Origin: an uncultured Clostridia bacterium
GTDB lineage: Bacteria; Bacillota; Clostridia; TANB77; CAG-508
Direction: 5' to 3'
Assembly: GCA_944390525.1 (NCBI GenBank)
Contig: CALXQH010000051.1
Location: forward strand, 1-58,649
DNA length: 58,649 bases
The number at the start of each line of letters is the position of its first letter. The first letter of the stretch is position 1. The notes below the pieces were generated by a model, which saw nothing but the letters and a program-made list of their open reading frames with translations, was not told the DNA's origin and made no database searches. The position numbers and the translations under genes are program-made. Positions 30,255 through 42,157 of the stretch are shown one piece after another.

Positions 30255-30332
30255 ATTTAATACAGATAATATTAGATTTAACTAAAAATGTAATTAAAAC
30301 GTATTTTTAAGTAAAAAATATTACAAAAAATA

Positions 30333-30362
30333 TTGACATATGGACGAGGCTGATGTTATACT
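30333..30362 (+). promoter_or_regulatory. Sigma-A promoter of the rpoBC operon
   Basis: TTGACA (30333-30338), an 18-bp spacer and TATACT (30357-30362), with a second TATAAT overlapping at 30362. It gives a leader of about 310 bases before rpoB. Confidence 0.8.
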
Positions 30363-30369
30363 ATAATAG

Positions 30370-30678
30370 ATATGTTTTAATTAAAAATGTATTAATCTCC
30401 GTTTAAGGTGCATGGAATGGTTAATATAAATAATAATATTAAATAAATAACAATAAAAACAGTTGGCAAAATAAAATGCCAACCGTATTTTTGTTGTTAT
30501 TTTGTCATAGTTATGTTAATTTAATAAAAAGAAGAATTGCAATATAATTCTTTACGGATAGGGTATTTAGAGAGCAGGAAATATGCCAATTAGTAAATTA
30601 ATTATAGAAGCAAGAAGAACTTTTTATTAAAGTCATATATTTTAAATTCTGCTTAATAATTTTTTAGGGGTGATTTTT
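30370..30678 (+). promoter_or_regulatory. Long structured rpoB leader with an attenuator-like hairpin
   Basis: The leader contains a GC-rich hairpin for this genome: GTTGGCA (30462-30468) with TGCCAAC (30477-30483), loop of 8, partial A/T pairing outside, and then a T-rich tract to about 30502. This looks like an intrinsic terminator or attenuator inside the leader. A 15-codon open frame follows at 30583. Control of rpoBC by premature termination would fit. Confidence 0.5.
30583..30630 (+). CDS. Possible 15-codon leader peptide upstream of rpoB
   Basis: ATG 30583 with GCAGGA 4 bases upstream encodes M-P-I-S-K-L-I-I-E-A-R-R-T-F-Y and ends at TAA 30628. It lies between the leader hairpin and rpoB. 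It may be chance, but the ribosome binding site and position fit a translated leader peptide. Confidence 0.22.
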   Translation: MPISKLIIEARRTFY

Positions 30679-33600
30679 TTGTTAAAAGAAATTAAACACG
30701 AGAAATGTTCTCGTAAAACTTTTGCAAAAATTGGCGATTCAATAGAAATGCCAAATTTAATTCAAGTCCAAAAAGATTCGTATAACTGGTTTGTTGAAGA
30801 AGGCTTAGGAGAAGTACTAAGAGATATATCTCCAATAGTTGATTATTCAGGAAATTTAGTACTTGAATTCTTAGATTATTACATGGAGAAAAAAACTAAA
30901 TATACATTAGAAGAAGCAAAAGAAAGAGATGCTACTTATTCTACAAGATTACATGTAAAAGTAAGACTTATTAACCGTGAAACAGGGGAAATTAAGGAAC
31001 AAGAAATTTATCTTGGCGATTTTCCTATTATGACAGATAGTGGTACATTTGTAATTAATGGAGCAGAAAGAGTTGTAGTCAGCCAATTAGTACGTTCACC
31101 AGGATGTTATTATGCACAAGATTTTGATAGCAAAACAGGAAGAAAAATTTATACTTCTACTGTTATGCCTATTCGTGGTGCTTGGATTGAATATGAAACA
31201 GATGGAAATGATGTGTTTTATGCTAGAGTTGACAGAACAAGAAAAATTCCAGTTACCACTTTATTAAGAGCTTTAGGAATTACTACAGATGTACAAATTA
31301 CAGAATTATTTGGAGAAGAAAATAAAATAAAAGAAACTCTTCAAAAAGACCCAATAAAAACACAAGAAGAAGCGTTAGTTGAAATATATAAAAAATTAAG
31401 ACCAGGAGAACTTCCAACAACAGATGCAGCAAAAAATTTATTTAATGGATTATTTTTTGATGATAGAAGATATGACTTAGCTAAAGTAGGAAGATTTAAA
31501 TTTAATAAAAAATTAGGCTTAGCTTCAAGAATTACAGGAAGAATTGCTTATAATGATGTTATAGACCCTGAAACTGGAGAAGTATTAGTTGAAAAAGACA
31601 GCACTATTTCAGAAGATATAGCAATATCTATACAAAATAGTGGTATTAATATTATAGATGTAAAAGTAGATGATAAACCTGTTAGAGTAATTGGTAATGG
31701 TACAGTTAATATACATAGTGCATTACCAGATATTGATTTAAAAGATTTACATATAAAAGAAATGGTAAACTATATAGTTTTAAAATCAATAATAGATACT
31801 ACAGACAAAAAAGATTTGCATAATGTTATTAAAGAAAGAATAGATGAACTAATTCCAAAACATATAACAAACGAAGATATAATAGCTTCAATTAGTTATT
31901 TATTAAATTTAGAGCATGGCTTAGGTAATGTTGATGATATAGACCATTTAGGGAATAGACGTATTCGTTGTGTAGGAGAGCTATTACAAAATCAATTTAG
32001 AATTGGTTTAACAAGACTAGAAAGAGTTGTTCGTGAAAGAATGACAATACAAGACCTAGATGTAATAACTCCACAAACTCTAATAAACACAAAACCAATA
32101 ACTTCTTCTATTAGAGAGTTTTTTGGAAGCTCTCAATTATCACAATTTATGGATCAAACAAACCCACTTTCAGAATTAACTCATAAAAGAAGAATTTCAG
32201 CGTTAGGACCTGGTGGTTTATCACGTGAAAGAGCAGGATTTGAAGTACGTGATATTCATTATACACACTATGGTAGATTATGCCCTATTGAATCTCCAGA
32301 AGGACCAAACGTAGGACTTATATCAGCACTATCATCTTTTGCAATTATTAATGAATATGGATTTATTGAAACCCCATATAGAAAAGTGGATCACAAAACA
32401 GGAAAAGTAACTGATGAAGTTATATACATGCCTGCAGATGAAGAAGATAAATATATTATTGCTCAAGCTTCTGAACCAGTAGATGAAAATGGAAAATTTA
32501 TAAACGATAGAATTCGTGTGCGTCATAAAGAAGAAATTACAATGGTTGACAAAGAACAAGTAGATTTTGTAGATGTATCACCAAAACAATTAGTTTCTGT
32601 TGCAGCAGCTATGATTCCTTTCTTAGAGCACGACGATGCAAAACGTTCTTTAATGGGAGCTAACATGCAACGTCAAGCAGTTCCATTACTTATACCTGAA
32701 TCACCAATAGTAGGAACAGGTATAGAATACAGAGCAGCTAAAGACTCAGGCATTACAGTTATAGCTAAAAACGATGGTGTAGTAGAAAAAGTAACTGGTG
32801 ATGAAATTCAAATTAGAACCAAAAAGGATGAGTTAGATATTTATCATTTAAGAAAATTTAAAAGAACAAATGGTGGAACTTGTATAAATCAAAGACCAGT
32901 TGTAAGTATTGGAGAAAAAATTAAAGCAGGAGAGCTAATTGCTGATGGACCAGCTACTAAAGATGGAGAAATGGCTCTTGGAAAAAATGTTCTAATAGCA
33001 TTTACAACTTGGGAAGGTTACAATTATGAGGATGCTGTTTTAATTAGTGAAAGATTAGTAAAAGAAGATGTATATACATCTATACATATAGAAGAATATG
33101 ACTGCGAATGTAGAGACACAAAATTAGGTCCAGAAGAAATTACAAGAGATATTCCAAATGTTGGAGATGACAGTTTAAAAGATTTAGACGAAAACGGAAT
33201 TATCCGTATAGGTGCAGAGGTTAGACCAGGAGATATATTAGTTGGTAAAGTTACTCCAAAAGGAGAAACAGAATTAACAGCAGAAGAAAGATTACTACGA
33301 GCTATATTTGGAGAAAAAGCCAGAGAAGTTAGAGATACTTCACTTCGTGTGCCTCATGGAGAAGCTGGAACAATAGTAGATGTTAAAATATTTACTAAAG
33401 AAAATTCAGACGAATTAGCTCCAGGAGTAAATCAAGTTATACGTTGTTATATAGCAACAAAAAGGAAAATATCAGTTGGAGATAAAATGGCTGGACGTCA
33501 TGGTAATAAAGGTGTTATATCTCGTATTTTACCAGAAGAAGATATGCCATTTATGCCAGATGGTACACCAGTAGATATAGTATTAAATCCTCTTGGTGTT

Positions 33601-34431
33601 CCTTCACGTATGAATTTAGGTCAAGTTTTAGAAGTACATTTAGGTATGGCAGCAAGAGCACTTGGATTTAAAGTTGCTACACCAGTTTTTGATGGAGCTA
33701 AAGATGAAGAAATTAAAGCTTTGTTTAAAAAAGCTGGATTAAGAGAAGATGGAAAAACAGTAGTATACGATGGAAGAACGGGAGAACCTTTTGATAGACC
33801 AATTACAGTAGGAGTAATGTATATGCTAAAACTACATCATTTGGTAGATGATAAAATACATGCTCGTTCAACAGGACCTTACTCATTAGTAACACAACAA
33901 CCTCTTGGAGGTAAAGCTCAATTTGGTGGACAACGTTTTGGAGAAATGGAAGTTTGGGCATTAGAAGCATATGGTGCTGCCTATACACTTCAAGAGATGT
34001 TAACTGTTAAATCTGATGATGTTGTAGGAAGAGTAAAAACCTATGAAGCTATTGTAAAAGGAGAAAATGTACCAGAACCAGGTGTTCCAGAAGGATTTAA
34101 AGTATTAGTAAAAGAACTTCAATCTTTAGGATTAGATATTAAGCTTCTTTCTGAAGACAATCAAGAATTAGAACTAAAAGAAAACATTGAAGAAGGTATA
34201 GATTTTAACAGTATACAAGATAATCAAAAATTTGAAGAAGAACTTGCAATAGTGGATGAAGATGAATTATCTGAAGGTTATACTGAAGATGGAGAAAGCT
34301 TTTTAAGTGAAGAAGAAGCTTTAGACGATGAAGATATGCTATTTGATGATGAAGAAGATCTTTTTGATGACACAGACTTAGGAGCAGATAATCTTTTAAA
34401 TGATGAAGATATTCTTGATGATGAAGAATAA
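30679..34431 (+). CDS. rpoB: DNA-directed RNA polymerase beta subunit
   Basis: 1250 aa from TTG 30679. That start sits 6 bases after AGGGGTG; the GTG at 30670 is part of the ribosome binding site itself and is not used. Signatures include the rifampicin region [41 protein letters not shown] and [15 protein letters not shown]. The C terminus has an extra acidic tail of about 90 residues rich in Asp and Glu. rpoC follows after 127 bases. The usual rplJ-rplL genes are not upstream; a surface-protein gene is. Confidence 0.98.
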   Translation: MLKEIKHEKCSRKTFAKIGDSIEMPNLIQVQKDSYNWFVEEGLGEVLRDISPIVDYSGNLVLEFLDYYMEKKTKYTLEEAKERDATYSTRLHVKVRLINRETGEIKEQEIYLGDFPIMTDSGTFVINGAERVVVSQLVRSPGCYYAQDFDSKTGRKIYTSTVMPIRGAWIEYETDGNDVFYARVDRTRKIPVTTLLRALGITTDVQITELFGEENKIKETLQKDPIKTQEEALVEIYKKLRPGELPTTDAAKNLFNGLFFDDRRYDLAKVGRFKFNKKLGLASRITGRIAYNDVIDPETGEVLVEKDSTISEDIAISIQNSGINIIDVKVDDKPVRVIGNGTVNIHSALPDIDLKDLHIKEMVNYIVLKSIIDTTDKKDLHNVIKERIDELIPKHITNEDIIASISYLLNLEHGLGNVDDIDHLGNRRIRCVGELLQNQFRIGLTRLERVVRERMTIQDLDVITPQTLINTKPITSSIREFFGSSQLSQFMDQTNPLSELTHKRRISALGPGGLSRERAGFEVRDIHYTHYGRLCPIESPEGPNVGLISALSSFAIINEYGFIETPYRKVDHKTGKVTDEVIYMPADEEDKYIIAQASEPVDENGKFINDRIRVRHKEEITMVDKEQVDFVDVSPKQLVSVAAAMIPFLEHDDAKRSLMGANMQRQAVPLLIPESPIVGTGIEYRAAKDSGITVIAKNDGVVEKVTGDEIQIRTKKDELDIYHLRKFKRTNGGTCINQRPVVSIGEKIKAGELIADGPATKDGEMALGKNVLIAFTTWEGYNYEDAVLISERLVKEDVYTSIHIEEYDCECRDTKLGPEEITRDIPNVGDDSLKDLDENGIIRIGAEVRPGDILVGKVTPKGETELTAEERLLRAIFGEKAREVRDTSLRVPHGEAGTIVDVKIFTKENSDELAPGVNQVIRCYIATKRKISVGDKMAGRHGNKGVISRILPEEDMPFMPDGTPVDIVLNPLGVPSRMNLGQVLEVHLGMAARALGFKVATPVFDGAKDEEIKALFKKAGLREDGKTVVYDGRTGEPFDRPITVGVMYMLKLHHLVDDKIHARSTGPYSLVTQQPLGGKAQFGGQRFGEMEVWALEAYGAAYTLQEMLTVKSDDVVGRVKTYEAIVKGENVPEPGVPEGFKVLVKELQSLGLDIKLLSEDNQELELKENIEEGIDFNSIQDNQKFEEELAIVDEDELSEGYTEDGESFLSEEEALDDEDMLFDDEEDLFDDTDLGADNLLNDEDILDDEE

Positions 34432-34558
34432 ATAAAAAATAAAATTTAATAGCCTTCATAAAAATTTAAATTAGTTAGCAAAATGGAATTGTACAGCGGT
34501 GTAAACTATATTAAATGATTATGGAAAAAAGAAAATAAAAAATTAGGGGGCTAAAAAA

Positions 34559-37500
34559 GTGGATGAATTAGAAATTTTTAACAAAATTAAAATTGGATTA
34601 GCGTCAGATGAAAAAATTAGAGAATGGTCAAAAGGTGAGGTAAAAAAACCAGAAACCATTAACTATAGAACCTTAAAACCAGAAAAAGAAGGTTTATTCT
34701 GTGAAAGAATATTTGGACCAACTAAAGATTGGGAATGTCATTGTGGAAAATATAAAAGGGTAAGATATAAAGGAATTGTATGTGACAGATGTGGAGTTGA
34801 AGTAACTAAATCTAAAGTAAGACGTGAAAGAATGGGTCACATAGAACTTGCAGCACCAGTTGCTCACATTTGGTATTTTAAAGGAATTCCAAGTAGAATA
34901 GGATTAATGTTAGACGTTTCACCAAGAAGTTTAGAAAAAGTAATATATTTTGCATCATATATTGTAACAGATAAGGGTACAAGTGGACTAACTAAATGCC
35001 AAGTATTAACAGAAAAAGAATATCGTGAAGCAGAAGAAAAATATGGAGTAGGCTCATTTAAAGCCAAAATGGGAGCAGAAGCTATTCAAGAATTATTAGC
35101 TGAAATAGATGTAGAAAAATTAGCTGAAAAACTAAAAAAGGAACTTGAAAAAGCTAGTGAACAAAAAAAGGCTAAATTGGTAAAAAGATTAGACACTGTA
35201 GAATCTTTTAGATTATCAGAAAATAAACCTGAATGGATGATTATGAATGTAATACCAGTTATTCCACCAGATTTACGACCAATGGTACAATTAGATGGTG
35301 GCAGATTTGCTACATCAGATTTAAATGACTTATACCGTAGAGTTATTAATAGAAATAATCGTTTAAAAAGATTATTAGAATTAGGAGCACCAGAAATTAT
35401 TGTACGTAATGAAAAAAGAATGTTACAAGAAGCTGTAGATGCACTAATTGACAATGGCAGGCGTGGTAGACCAGTAACTGGAGCCGGAAATAGAGCATTA
35501 AAATCTTTATCAGATTTATTAAAAGGAAAACAAGGTAGATTTCGTCAGAATCTATTAGGAAAACGTGTTGACTATTCTGGACGTTCTGTTATTGTAGTAG
35601 GACCTGAATTAAAACTATATCAATGTGGTGTACCAAAAGAAATGGCAGTTGAATTGTTTAAACCATTTGTTATGAAAGAATTAGTAGGACGTGGAATTGC
35701 ACATAATATAAAAAATGCAAAAAGAATGGTTGAAAGATTAAGGCCAGAAGTGTGGGATATACTAGAAGATGTTATTAAAGATCATCCAGTATTATTAAAC
35801 CGTGCACCTACATTACACAGGCTTGGAATTCAAGCTTTTGAGCCTGTACTTGTAGAAGGTAGAGCTATTAAATTACATCCATTAGTATGTACAGCTTTCA
35901 ATGCTGACTTTGATGGAGACCAAATGGCTATTCATTTACCATTATCACCTGAAGCACAAGCAGAAGCCAGATACTTAATGCTTTCTGTAAATAACCTTTT
36001 AAAACCACAAGATGGTAAACCTGTAACAGTACCTACACAAGACATGATTTTAGGAGCATATTACTTAACAATGGAGGTACAAGGAGAACCAGGAGAAGGA
36101 AACTATTATTCTTCACCAGAAGAAGCAGTAATTGCATATGTAAATCACGACTTAGGAGTTCATGCTAAAATATTTGTAAGAATACAGAAAGAAATAGACG
36201 GGAAATTAGAAACAAGAAAAGTAGAAACAACAGTAGGAAGATTAATTTATAATGAAGGAATTCCACAAAATTTAGGATTTGTAGATAGAACAAAACCAGA
36301 GAATTTATTAGAACCAGAACTTAACTTTGCAGTTTCTAAGAAAAATTTGGGAAAAATAATTGCAAAATCAATTAATATAAATGGATTAAGTGCAACAGCA
36401 GAATTATTAGACTATATTAAGTCTATGGGATTTAAACATTCTACAACAGCAGGTATTACAGTATCTGTAGACGATGTAAAAGTTCCTGAAGCTAAAAAAC
36501 AAATTCTTGCTGAGGCTAATGAACAAGTAAATAATGTATTAAAACAATATAAACGTGGTTTAATTACAGATGATGAAAGATATAACTCAGTAATTAAAAT
36601 TTGGGAAAAAGCAACAGATGATGTTACAGAAGCTATGAAAAATAATTTTGAAGAATTAAATCCTGTATATATGATGAGCCAATCTGGTGCTAGAGGAAAT
36701 TTAAACCAATTAAGACAAATTGCAGGTATGCGTGGGCTTATGGCAAGTACAACAGGTAAAACAGTTGAAATTCCTATTACATCTTCTTTCCGTGAGGGGT
36801 TAGATGCTCTAGAATACTTTATTTCAGCACATGGTGCTAGAAAAGGTTTAGCAGATACAGCTCTAAGAACAGCAGACTCTGGTTATTTAACAAGAAGATT
36901 AGTAGATGTTTCGCAAGACATTATAGTTCGTGAAGAAGACTGCGAAACAACAGAAGGAATCACAGTAACAGACATTAAAGATGGAAACCAAATTATAGAA
37001 AAACTAGAAGAAAGATTAATAGGTAGATATCCATTAGAAGATATTATAGATCCAATAACAAAAGAATTAATAGTAGATACCAATACTATAATTACTGAAA
37101 AAATAGCTGAAAAAATAGTTGTAACTGGTATAGAAAGTGTAAAAGTACGTTCAGTATTAGAATGCCACACAAAACATGGTGTATGCCGTAAATGTTATGG
37201 TATGGGATTAGCAACACGAGACAAAGTAAATATTGGAGAATCTGTTGGTATAATAGCTGCACAATCAATAGGTGAGCCTGGTACACAGCTTACTATGAGA
37301 ACTATCCATTCAGGTGGTGTTGCTGGTGTAGCAGATATTACACAAGGTCTTCCTAGAGTTGAAGAATTATTTGAAGCTCGTAAACCAAAAGGATTAGCAG
37401 TAATTACAGAAATAGATGGTGTTGTTAAAATATCAGATGATAAAAAGAAAAAAGAAGTTATTATTACCTCAGATGATAATTCTAAAACATATACAATACC

Positions 37501-38074
37501 ATTTAGATCTAAACTACGTGTAAAAGACGGTGACTATGTTAAAGCAGGAGATGCTTTAATAGAAGGAGCAATAAATCCAAATGAAATATTAGCTATTAAA
37601 GGACCTGAAGGAGTATATAATTACTTAATTCAAGAAGTACAAAAAGTTTATCGTAATCAAGGTGTTGACATCAATGACAAGCACATTGAAGTAATTGGTA
37701 GACAAATGCTTAAAAAGATAAGAGTAGAAGACAATGGAGAAACAGATATGTTTGCTGGTTCATTAGTAGATATTTATGAGTTTGAAGATAAAAACACTAA
37801 AGCAATAGAAGAAGGAAAACGTCCTGCAACAGGTAAGAGAGTATTATTAGGAATTACAAAAGCATCACTTGCAACAGACAGTTTTCTATCAGCAGCATCT
37901 TTCCAAGAAACTACAAGAGTATTAACAGAAGCAGCAATTAAAGGAAAGGTTGACGAATTAATAGGATTAAAAGAAAATGTTATTATTGGTAAATTAATTC
38001 CATCAGGAACAGGACTTCCAATATATAAAAATACACATATTAGTACAGAAGAACTAGAAGAAGAAAATATTTAA
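34559..38074 (+). CDS. rpoC: DNA-directed RNA polymerase beta' subunit
   Basis: 1171 aa from GTG 34559 with AGGGGG upstream. The N-terminal zinc site (C-H-C-G-K-Y and C-D-R-C-G) is present. The catalytic magnesium motif N-A-D-F-D-G-D is at residues 448-454. The trigger-loop and bridge-helix area contains [18 protein letters not shown]. The second zinc site is [12 protein letters not shown]. Length and order are typical for Firmicutes. It is probably transcribed together with rpoB. Confidence 0.98.
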   Translation: MDELEIFNKIKIGLASDEKIREWSKGEVKKPETINYRTLKPEKEGLFCERIFGPTKDWECHCGKYKRVRYKGIVCDRCGVEVTKSKVRRERMGHIELAAPVAHIWYFKGIPSRIGLMLDVSPRSLEKVIYFASYIVTDKGTSGLTKCQVLTEKEYREAEEKYGVGSFKAKMGAEAIQELLAEIDVEKLAEKLKKELEKASEQKKAKLVKRLDTVESFRLSENKPEWMIMNVIPVIPPDLRPMVQLDGGRFATSDLNDLYRRVINRNNRLKRLLELGAPEIIVRNEKRMLQEAVDALIDNGRRGRPVTGAGNRALKSLSDLLKGKQGRFRQNLLGKRVDYSGRSVIVVGPELKLYQCGVPKEMAVELFKPFVMKELVGRGIAHNIKNAKRMVERLRPEVWDILEDVIKDHPVLLNRAPTLHRLGIQAFEPVLVEGRAIKLHPLVCTAFNADFDGDQMAIHLPLSPEAQAEARYLMLSVNNLLKPQDGKPVTVPTQDMILGAYYLTMEVQGEPGEGNYYSSPEEAVIAYVNHDLGVHAKIFVRIQKEIDGKLETRKVETTVGRLIYNEGIPQNLGFVDRTKPENLLEPELNFAVSKKNLGKIIAKSININGLSATAELLDYIKSMGFKHSTTAGITVSVDDVKVPEAKKQILAEANEQVNNVLKQYKRGLITDDERYNSVIKIWEKATDDVTEAMKNNFEELNPVYMMSQSGARGNLNQLRQIAGMRGLMASTTGKTVEIPITSSFREGLDALEYFISAHGARKGLADTALRTADSGYLTRRLVDVSQDIIVREEDCETTEGITVTDIKDGNQIIEKLEERLIGRYPLEDIIDPITKELIVDTNTIITEKIAEKIVVTGIESVKVRSVLECHTKHGVCRKCYGMGLATRDKVNIGESVGIIAAQSIGEPGTQLTMRTIHSGGVAGVADITQGLPRVEELFEARKPKGLAVITEIDGVVKISDDKKKKEVIITSDDNSKTYTIPFRSKLRVKDGDYVKAGDALIEGAINPNEILAIKGPEGVYNYLIQEVQKVYRNQGVDINDKHIEVIGRQMLKKIRVEDNGETDMFAGSLVDIYEFEDKNTKAIEEGKRPATGKRVLLGITKASLATDSFLSAASFQETTRVLTEAAIKGKVDELIGLKENVIIGKLIPSGTGLPIYKNTHISTEELEEENI

Positions 38075-38083
38075 TTTGAACAA

Positions 38084-38122
38084 AAGAGACTGTCTAAAAA
38101 CTAACAAGATAGTCTCTTGTTA
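38084..38122 (+). terminator. Rho-independent terminator after rpoC
   Basis: A 12-bp stem (AAGAGACTGTCT, 38084-38095, with 38107-38118, one G-T pair), loop of 11 and a T-rich 3' side. Confidence 0.75.
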
Positions 38123-38146
38123 TTATTAAACAAAGGGCATGGAAAA

Positions 38147-38791
38147 ATGAAAAATGAAACATTAGTTGATTATATGTTAAGACTACAAAATGCAGCTGAT
38201 TATTTAATAAGAGGAGGTATTTTAACTAGTTATGATACAGATACAACAATTGAAATTAGGGATGATGAATTAACAAGGCAAAAAAAAGCATTCTCAATAT
38301 GTGAATATAGTATAGATGATGAATTAGAAGAATATAGATATGGAGAATTAAGAAGTATACAAATTTTAATGGAATTTATACAAGATGGAGAACATGACAA
38401 ATCCATAGAAGATAGTTTAAAAGTTAATAAAGATAATACAAAAACGGAATTTTATAAAATAACTATGAATAGAGCTAAAAAACTTTTGAAATATATTGTA
38501 ATTGTAATTATTTCAGGAAATCTATGTGAACTAAGCCAAGAAGATTATCAAAATTTAATAAATATGTATTCAGAAGATGATGAATATTTACATGAAGGAC
38601 AAGAAAAAAAATTTTTAAAATATGACGTTATGAAAGGACAATTTAATGTTGTAAATACAGAAGGTGAAACTATAATAGAAGATATACACACAATAAATGG
38701 AGTGTTTTTATTTACCGAATTCCTAGAAAGAAAAGAAAAAGAAAAAATGAGAAGAGAAGCAATGAATTATAACAAAGAAGAAGAAAAATAA
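38147..38791 (+). CDS. Unknown cytoplasmic protein
   Basis: 214 aa from ATG 38147, which has AAAGGG 9 bases upstream. The longer open frame to 38117 runs into the rpoC terminator and is not used. There is no signal peptide or clear membrane helix; a moderately hydrophobic stretch (Y-I-V-I-V-I-I-S-G-N) at about 120 is probably buried. The sequence is acidic and charged, with repeated Glu/Asp-rich segments and a Lys/Glu-rich tail. I do not recognise a family. It precedes the pilin-like gene by 110 bases, with no clear terminator between. Confidence 0.6.
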   Translation: MKNETLVDYMLRLQNAADYLIRGGILTSYDTDTTIEIRDDELTRQKKAFSICEYSIDDELEEYRYGELRSIQILMEFIQDGEHDKSIEDSLKVNKDNTKTEFYKITMNRAKKLLKYIVIVIISGNLCELSQEDYQNLINMYSEDDEYLHEGQEKKFLKYDVMKGQFNVVNTEGETIIEDIHTINGVFLFTEFLERKEKEKMRREAMNYNKEEEK

Positions 38792-38901
38792 TAAAAAATA
38801 TTGTAAAATAAAATATAATATTTTATTATAAAAACATAAGAAGCAAAAAGAAAGTACACTCAAAAGATAAAAAACAAAAGAACAAGGAGGAAAAAGAAAA
38901 A

Positions 38902-39952
38902 ATGAAAAATGAAAACAAAGGAATAACTTTAATAGCATTAGTTGTAACAATAGTAGTGTTATTAATTTTAGCAGGAATAAGTATAACAGCACTATTTGGA
39001 GAAAATGGGTTAATAACAAGAGCAAAAATAGCAGCAGAAAAAACAAATCAGTCAATACAAAATGATATATCAGCAATGGAAGAACTAAATCAACAATTAT
39101 ATGAATTAATAGATAAAGAAACAATAGAAAATACACTAGTAGATACAACAATAATAACAAATACAAAACCAACATTAAAAGCAAGTACTAACTCAATAAC
39201 ATTAACACAAAATCAAACAACAAATAATTATCAAGTAGAATACACTATAAAGAAAACTAATGATACAAGCTGGAAAACATGGAGTAATAGCGGAAATTTT
39301 ACAAATCTAATATTTAATACAGAATACCAAGCAAAAACTAGAGTAAAAAATGAAGAAGGAGAATATATAGAATCAGAAATAGAACAAATAAAAACGCAAA
39401 ACATTACAAAGCCAGAAATAAACATTAATATAGAAAATACTACGCCAAAAACAGCAACAGCAACGATAACATATTCTCAAGCCAGTGGATTAACTAATCA
39501 ATATAGTTTTAATGGAACAAATTGGAACACATATGTTGGACCAATTTCAATATCTCAAGACACAAAAATATATGCAAGGAATATAGATAGTTCAAATCAG
39601 GGCTCTTCAGATGATTTAGTAGATGTATATACAGTAAATATTATAGCACCAACTGCAACTCTTTCATATGCAAAATCTCGGATTATTTGATGCACTTGTT
39701 ACAGCTTCAATTTCTAATATTAGTGAAACAGATGGAACAATAACTATAAGCTTTTACAGAAAGTATAAAAATAGTACAGAAGAATTTACACTTGTTAAAA
39801 CTGGAACAGAAAACACCTGTACTATATCTGATACATACGACTTTGAACAAATAGTTCGCGTAGAAGTAGCAGATTCATTTGGAAATATATCAGTTCAAGA
39901 ATTAGAAGTATATACTGGTATTATTAAAGATGGACCAATAGTTGGAATGTAA
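38902..39952 (+). CDS. Pilin-like surface protein with Fn3/Ig-type domains, frame interrupted at an in-frame CGG
   Basis: The N terminus has a short charged leader and G followed by I-T-L-I-A-L-V-V-T-I-V-V-L-L, a class of prepilin-like signal frequent in gut Clostridia, with G-E-N-G-L-I-T-R-A-K after the helix. The usual Glu5 of type IV pilins is Ala here. An extracellular part of Fn3 or Ig-like repeats follows (about 90-175, 175-250, 255-340). Frame zero ends at TGA 39688, three codons after CGG 39679 (codon 260). Skipping the C joins it to the downstream open frame, giving 349 aa and a continuous last domain (P-T-A-T-L-S-Y-A-K-S-G-L-F-D-A). The Met at 39668 lacks a ribosome binding site. 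ATG 38902 has AAGGAGG upstream. Confidence 0.75.
39679..39682 (+). other. Putative CGGA +1 recoding site in the pilin-like gene
   Basis: Frame zero reads AAA TCT CGG ATT ATT TGA. Without the C it reads AAA TCT GGA TTA TTT GAT and stays open for another 90 codons to TAA 39950. There is no homopolymer at the site. Confidence 0.7.
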
Positions 39953-39970
39953 ATTAAAAATAACTAAAAC

Positions 39971-40012
39971 AAAACTATATACTATTAATATAATTATAGT
40001 ATATAGTTTTTT
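39971..40012 (+). terminator. Rho-independent terminator after the pilin-like gene
   Basis: A perfect 15-bp stem (39971-39985 with 39996-40010) with a 10-base loop and T run. Confidence 0.8.
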
Positions 40013-40049
40013 GTTAAAATATAAACATATACAGATATACTTATTGCAA

Positions 40050-40078
40050 TTGACAAAATTACATAAACATAGTACAAT
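40050..40078 (+). promoter_or_regulatory. Sigma-A promoter of the gdpP-rplI-dnaB operon
   Basis: TTGACA (40050-40055), a 17-bp spacer and TACAAT (40073-40078), 26 bases before the gdpP start codon. Confidence 0.75.
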
Positions 40079-40104
40079 GATATACGTAAAAAAGGAGTTA
40101 ATTT

Positions 40105-42099
40105 ATGCAAAATAATAAAAAAATATTTGAAAGATTAAATTCAAGAAATAAAATATATTTAATTTTAATAGCAATTTTATTAATAGTAATATGTATACTA
40201 AACATACATTATTTTATGCCTTCTGTAATTATGTATATATTAATATTACTTTATACATATTGGAGTAATACTAAAAGAAAAGCAGAATTATCAAATCATT
40301 TGCAAGATTTAAATTTACATATAGATAAAGCAGCTAAAGATACTATGATAAATTCTCCTTTTCCTTTAATTATTATAGAAACTAATGGAAATATAGTATG
40401 GAAAAGTGCTAAATTTGTAAAAGAATTTTCAAATATAGATATTAATAATATTTTAAGTGATTTAGTAAAGCAAATTAGATTAGAAATAGAAAATAATGAA
40501 CAAGATCCAGAAAAGAGTATTCATAAAGATTTAGAAATTGGAAACAAAATCTATGAAATACAAGGAAAATATACTAAAACTAAAGAAGACTATATGCTTA
40601 CTTTATATTTTTTAGACGAAACAAAAAATGTTGAACTAGAAAAAATTTATAATAATTCTCAAATATGTGTTGGATTAATTATGATAGATAATTTTGAAGA
40701 AGTAAATCAAAGAATTAGTGATGAAGAAAAACCTAATTTAACAGCTCAAGTAGACAAAGCTATATATGATTGGGCTGCAACATTTAAAGGATTAGTAATA
40801 AAGTCTGAAAGAGATATATTTGTATGTATATTTGAAAAGAAATATTTAGAAGAATTAGAAGAAAAGAAATTTAATATATTAGATACAATTAAAGAGCTAG
40901 AGTTAACTGACAAAATGCAAATTACACTAAGTATTTCAGTATCTACAGAAGGAAAATCAAACTACGAAAAATATAAATCATCGCAAGCAGGATTAGATAT
41001 TGCATTAGGCAGAGGAGGAGATCAAGCTGTAGTAAGAGAAAATGGAAAATATCAATTTTTTGGAGGTAGAACGCAAGAGTTAGAAAAAAGAACAAAAGTT
41101 AAATCTAGAATAATATCACATGCATTAGAAGAATTAATGCAAGAAGCAAAAAATGTTATGATTATGGGGCATATTAATGGAGATATTGATTCTATGGGTG
41201 CAAGTATGGGCCTATATCGCTTAGCTAAAAGCTTAGGTGTAGAAACTTATATAGTAAATAATTCTGTAGGGCTTAGCTTAGAAAATTTTGTTGAAATAGC
41301 TAAACAGGAAAAAGAATACCAAGAAGCTATTATAAATAAAGCAGAAGCTTTGTCAAAGATAACGCCAGAAACATTATTAATTGTTGTAGATACACATAAA
41401 AGAAATTATGTTGAAGTTCCAGAATTATTAGAAGAAACTAATAAAATAGTTGTAATAGACCATCATAGAAAAAGTCCAGATTTTATAGAAGAAACAATTC
41501 TAACATATCACGAAGTATATGCTTCATCAACATGTGAACTTGTAACAGAAATATTAGAATATGCTCAAAAAGAAATAGAACTAAATAATATAGAGGCAGA
41601 AGCTCTATATGCAGGAATTATGATGGATACTAAAAATTTTACATTTAAAACAGGCGTTAGAACATTTGAAGCAGCAGCATATTTAAGAAAATGTGGTATT
41701 GATATAATAAAAGTAAAAAAATGGTTTCAAAGCGATTTAAAAACTTACAATAAAATTTCTAAAATAGTAGAAAATGCAGAAATTGTAAAAGATACTATAG
41801 GAATATCAACATATTTACAAGAAGACAAAGATGCTAACATAATTTGTGCAAAAGCAGCAGATGAGTTGTTAACAATTAGTGATATTACAGCTTCATTTGT
41901 TATTGGAAAAATAGGAGAAAAAGTATGTATTAGTGGACGCTCTATAGGAGATATAAATGTACAGGTTATATTAGAAAAACTTGGAGGCGGTGGTCATATT
42001 ACATTAGCTGGGGCACAAGTTGAAGGAATGACTATAGAAGAAGTTAAGAAAATTTTAATTGAAAAAATAGAAGAATATTTTTCTGAAATTTCTAATTAA
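40105..42099 (+). CDS. gdpP: Cyclic-di-AMP phosphodiesterase GdpP (YybT type)
   Basis: 664 aa. GdpP hydrolyses c-di-AMP to pApA at the membrane. It has two N-terminal helices (about 13-32, 35-52), a PAS-like region (about 65-160), a degenerate GGDEF domain (about 175-300) and a DHH-DHHA1 phosphodiesterase. The DHH part shows G-H-I-N-G-D-I-D-S-M-G, V-V-D-T-H and V-I-D-H-H-R-K; the DHHA1 part has G-G-G-G-H. The gene order gdpP-rplI-dnaB is the same as in Bacillus. Start ATG 40105 has AAGGAG 7 bases upstream. Confidence 0.95.
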   Translation: MQNNKKIFERLNSRNKIYLILIAILLIVICILNIHYFMPSVIMYILILLYTYWSNTKRKAELSNHLQDLNLHIDKAAKDTMINSPFPLIIIETNGNIVWKSAKFVKEFSNIDINNILSDLVKQIRLEIENNEQDPEKSIHKDLEIGNKIYEIQGKYTKTKEDYMLTLYFLDETKNVELEKIYNNSQICVGLIMIDNFEEVNQRISDEEKPNLTAQVDKAIYDWAATFKGLVIKSERDIFVCIFEKKYLEELEEKKFNILDTIKELELTDKMQITLSISVSTEGKSNYEKYKSSQAGLDIALGRGGDQAVVRENGKYQFFGGRTQELEKRTKVKSRIISHALEELMQEAKNVMIMGHINGDIDSMGASMGLYRLAKSLGVETYIVNNSVGLSLENFVEIAKQEKEYQEAIINKAEALSKITPETLLIVVDTHKRNYVEVPELLEETNKIVVIDHHRKSPDFIEETILTYHEVYASSTCELVTEILEYAQKEIELNNIEAEALYAGIMMDTKNFTFKTGVRTFEAAAYLRKCGIDIIKVKKWFQSDLKTYNKISKIVENAEIVKDTIGISTYLQEDKDANIICAKAADELLTISDITASFVIGKIGEKVCISGRSIGDINVQVILEKLGGGGHITLAGAQVEGMTIEEVKKILIEKIEEYFSEISN

Positions 42100-42157
42100 T
42101 AAAAAACTAGTAGAATTAAATATTAAATACTACATAAAAATTAGAAAGGAGAAATTT

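Noticed and set aside
30381..30440. L10-type ribosomal protein leader upstream of rpoB
   Set aside because: No rplJ-rplL genes are present and the characteristic motif could not be traced; only a simple hairpin is supported.
38723..39184. Leu-rich reverse open frame of 153 codons across the pilin-like gene start
   Set aside because: It is an antisense shadow of A-rich sequence without ribosome binding site or plausible protein features.
39668..39952. A separate small gene after the pilin-like protein
   Set aside because: It overlaps the upstream frame, has no ribosome binding site and completes the upstream domain.
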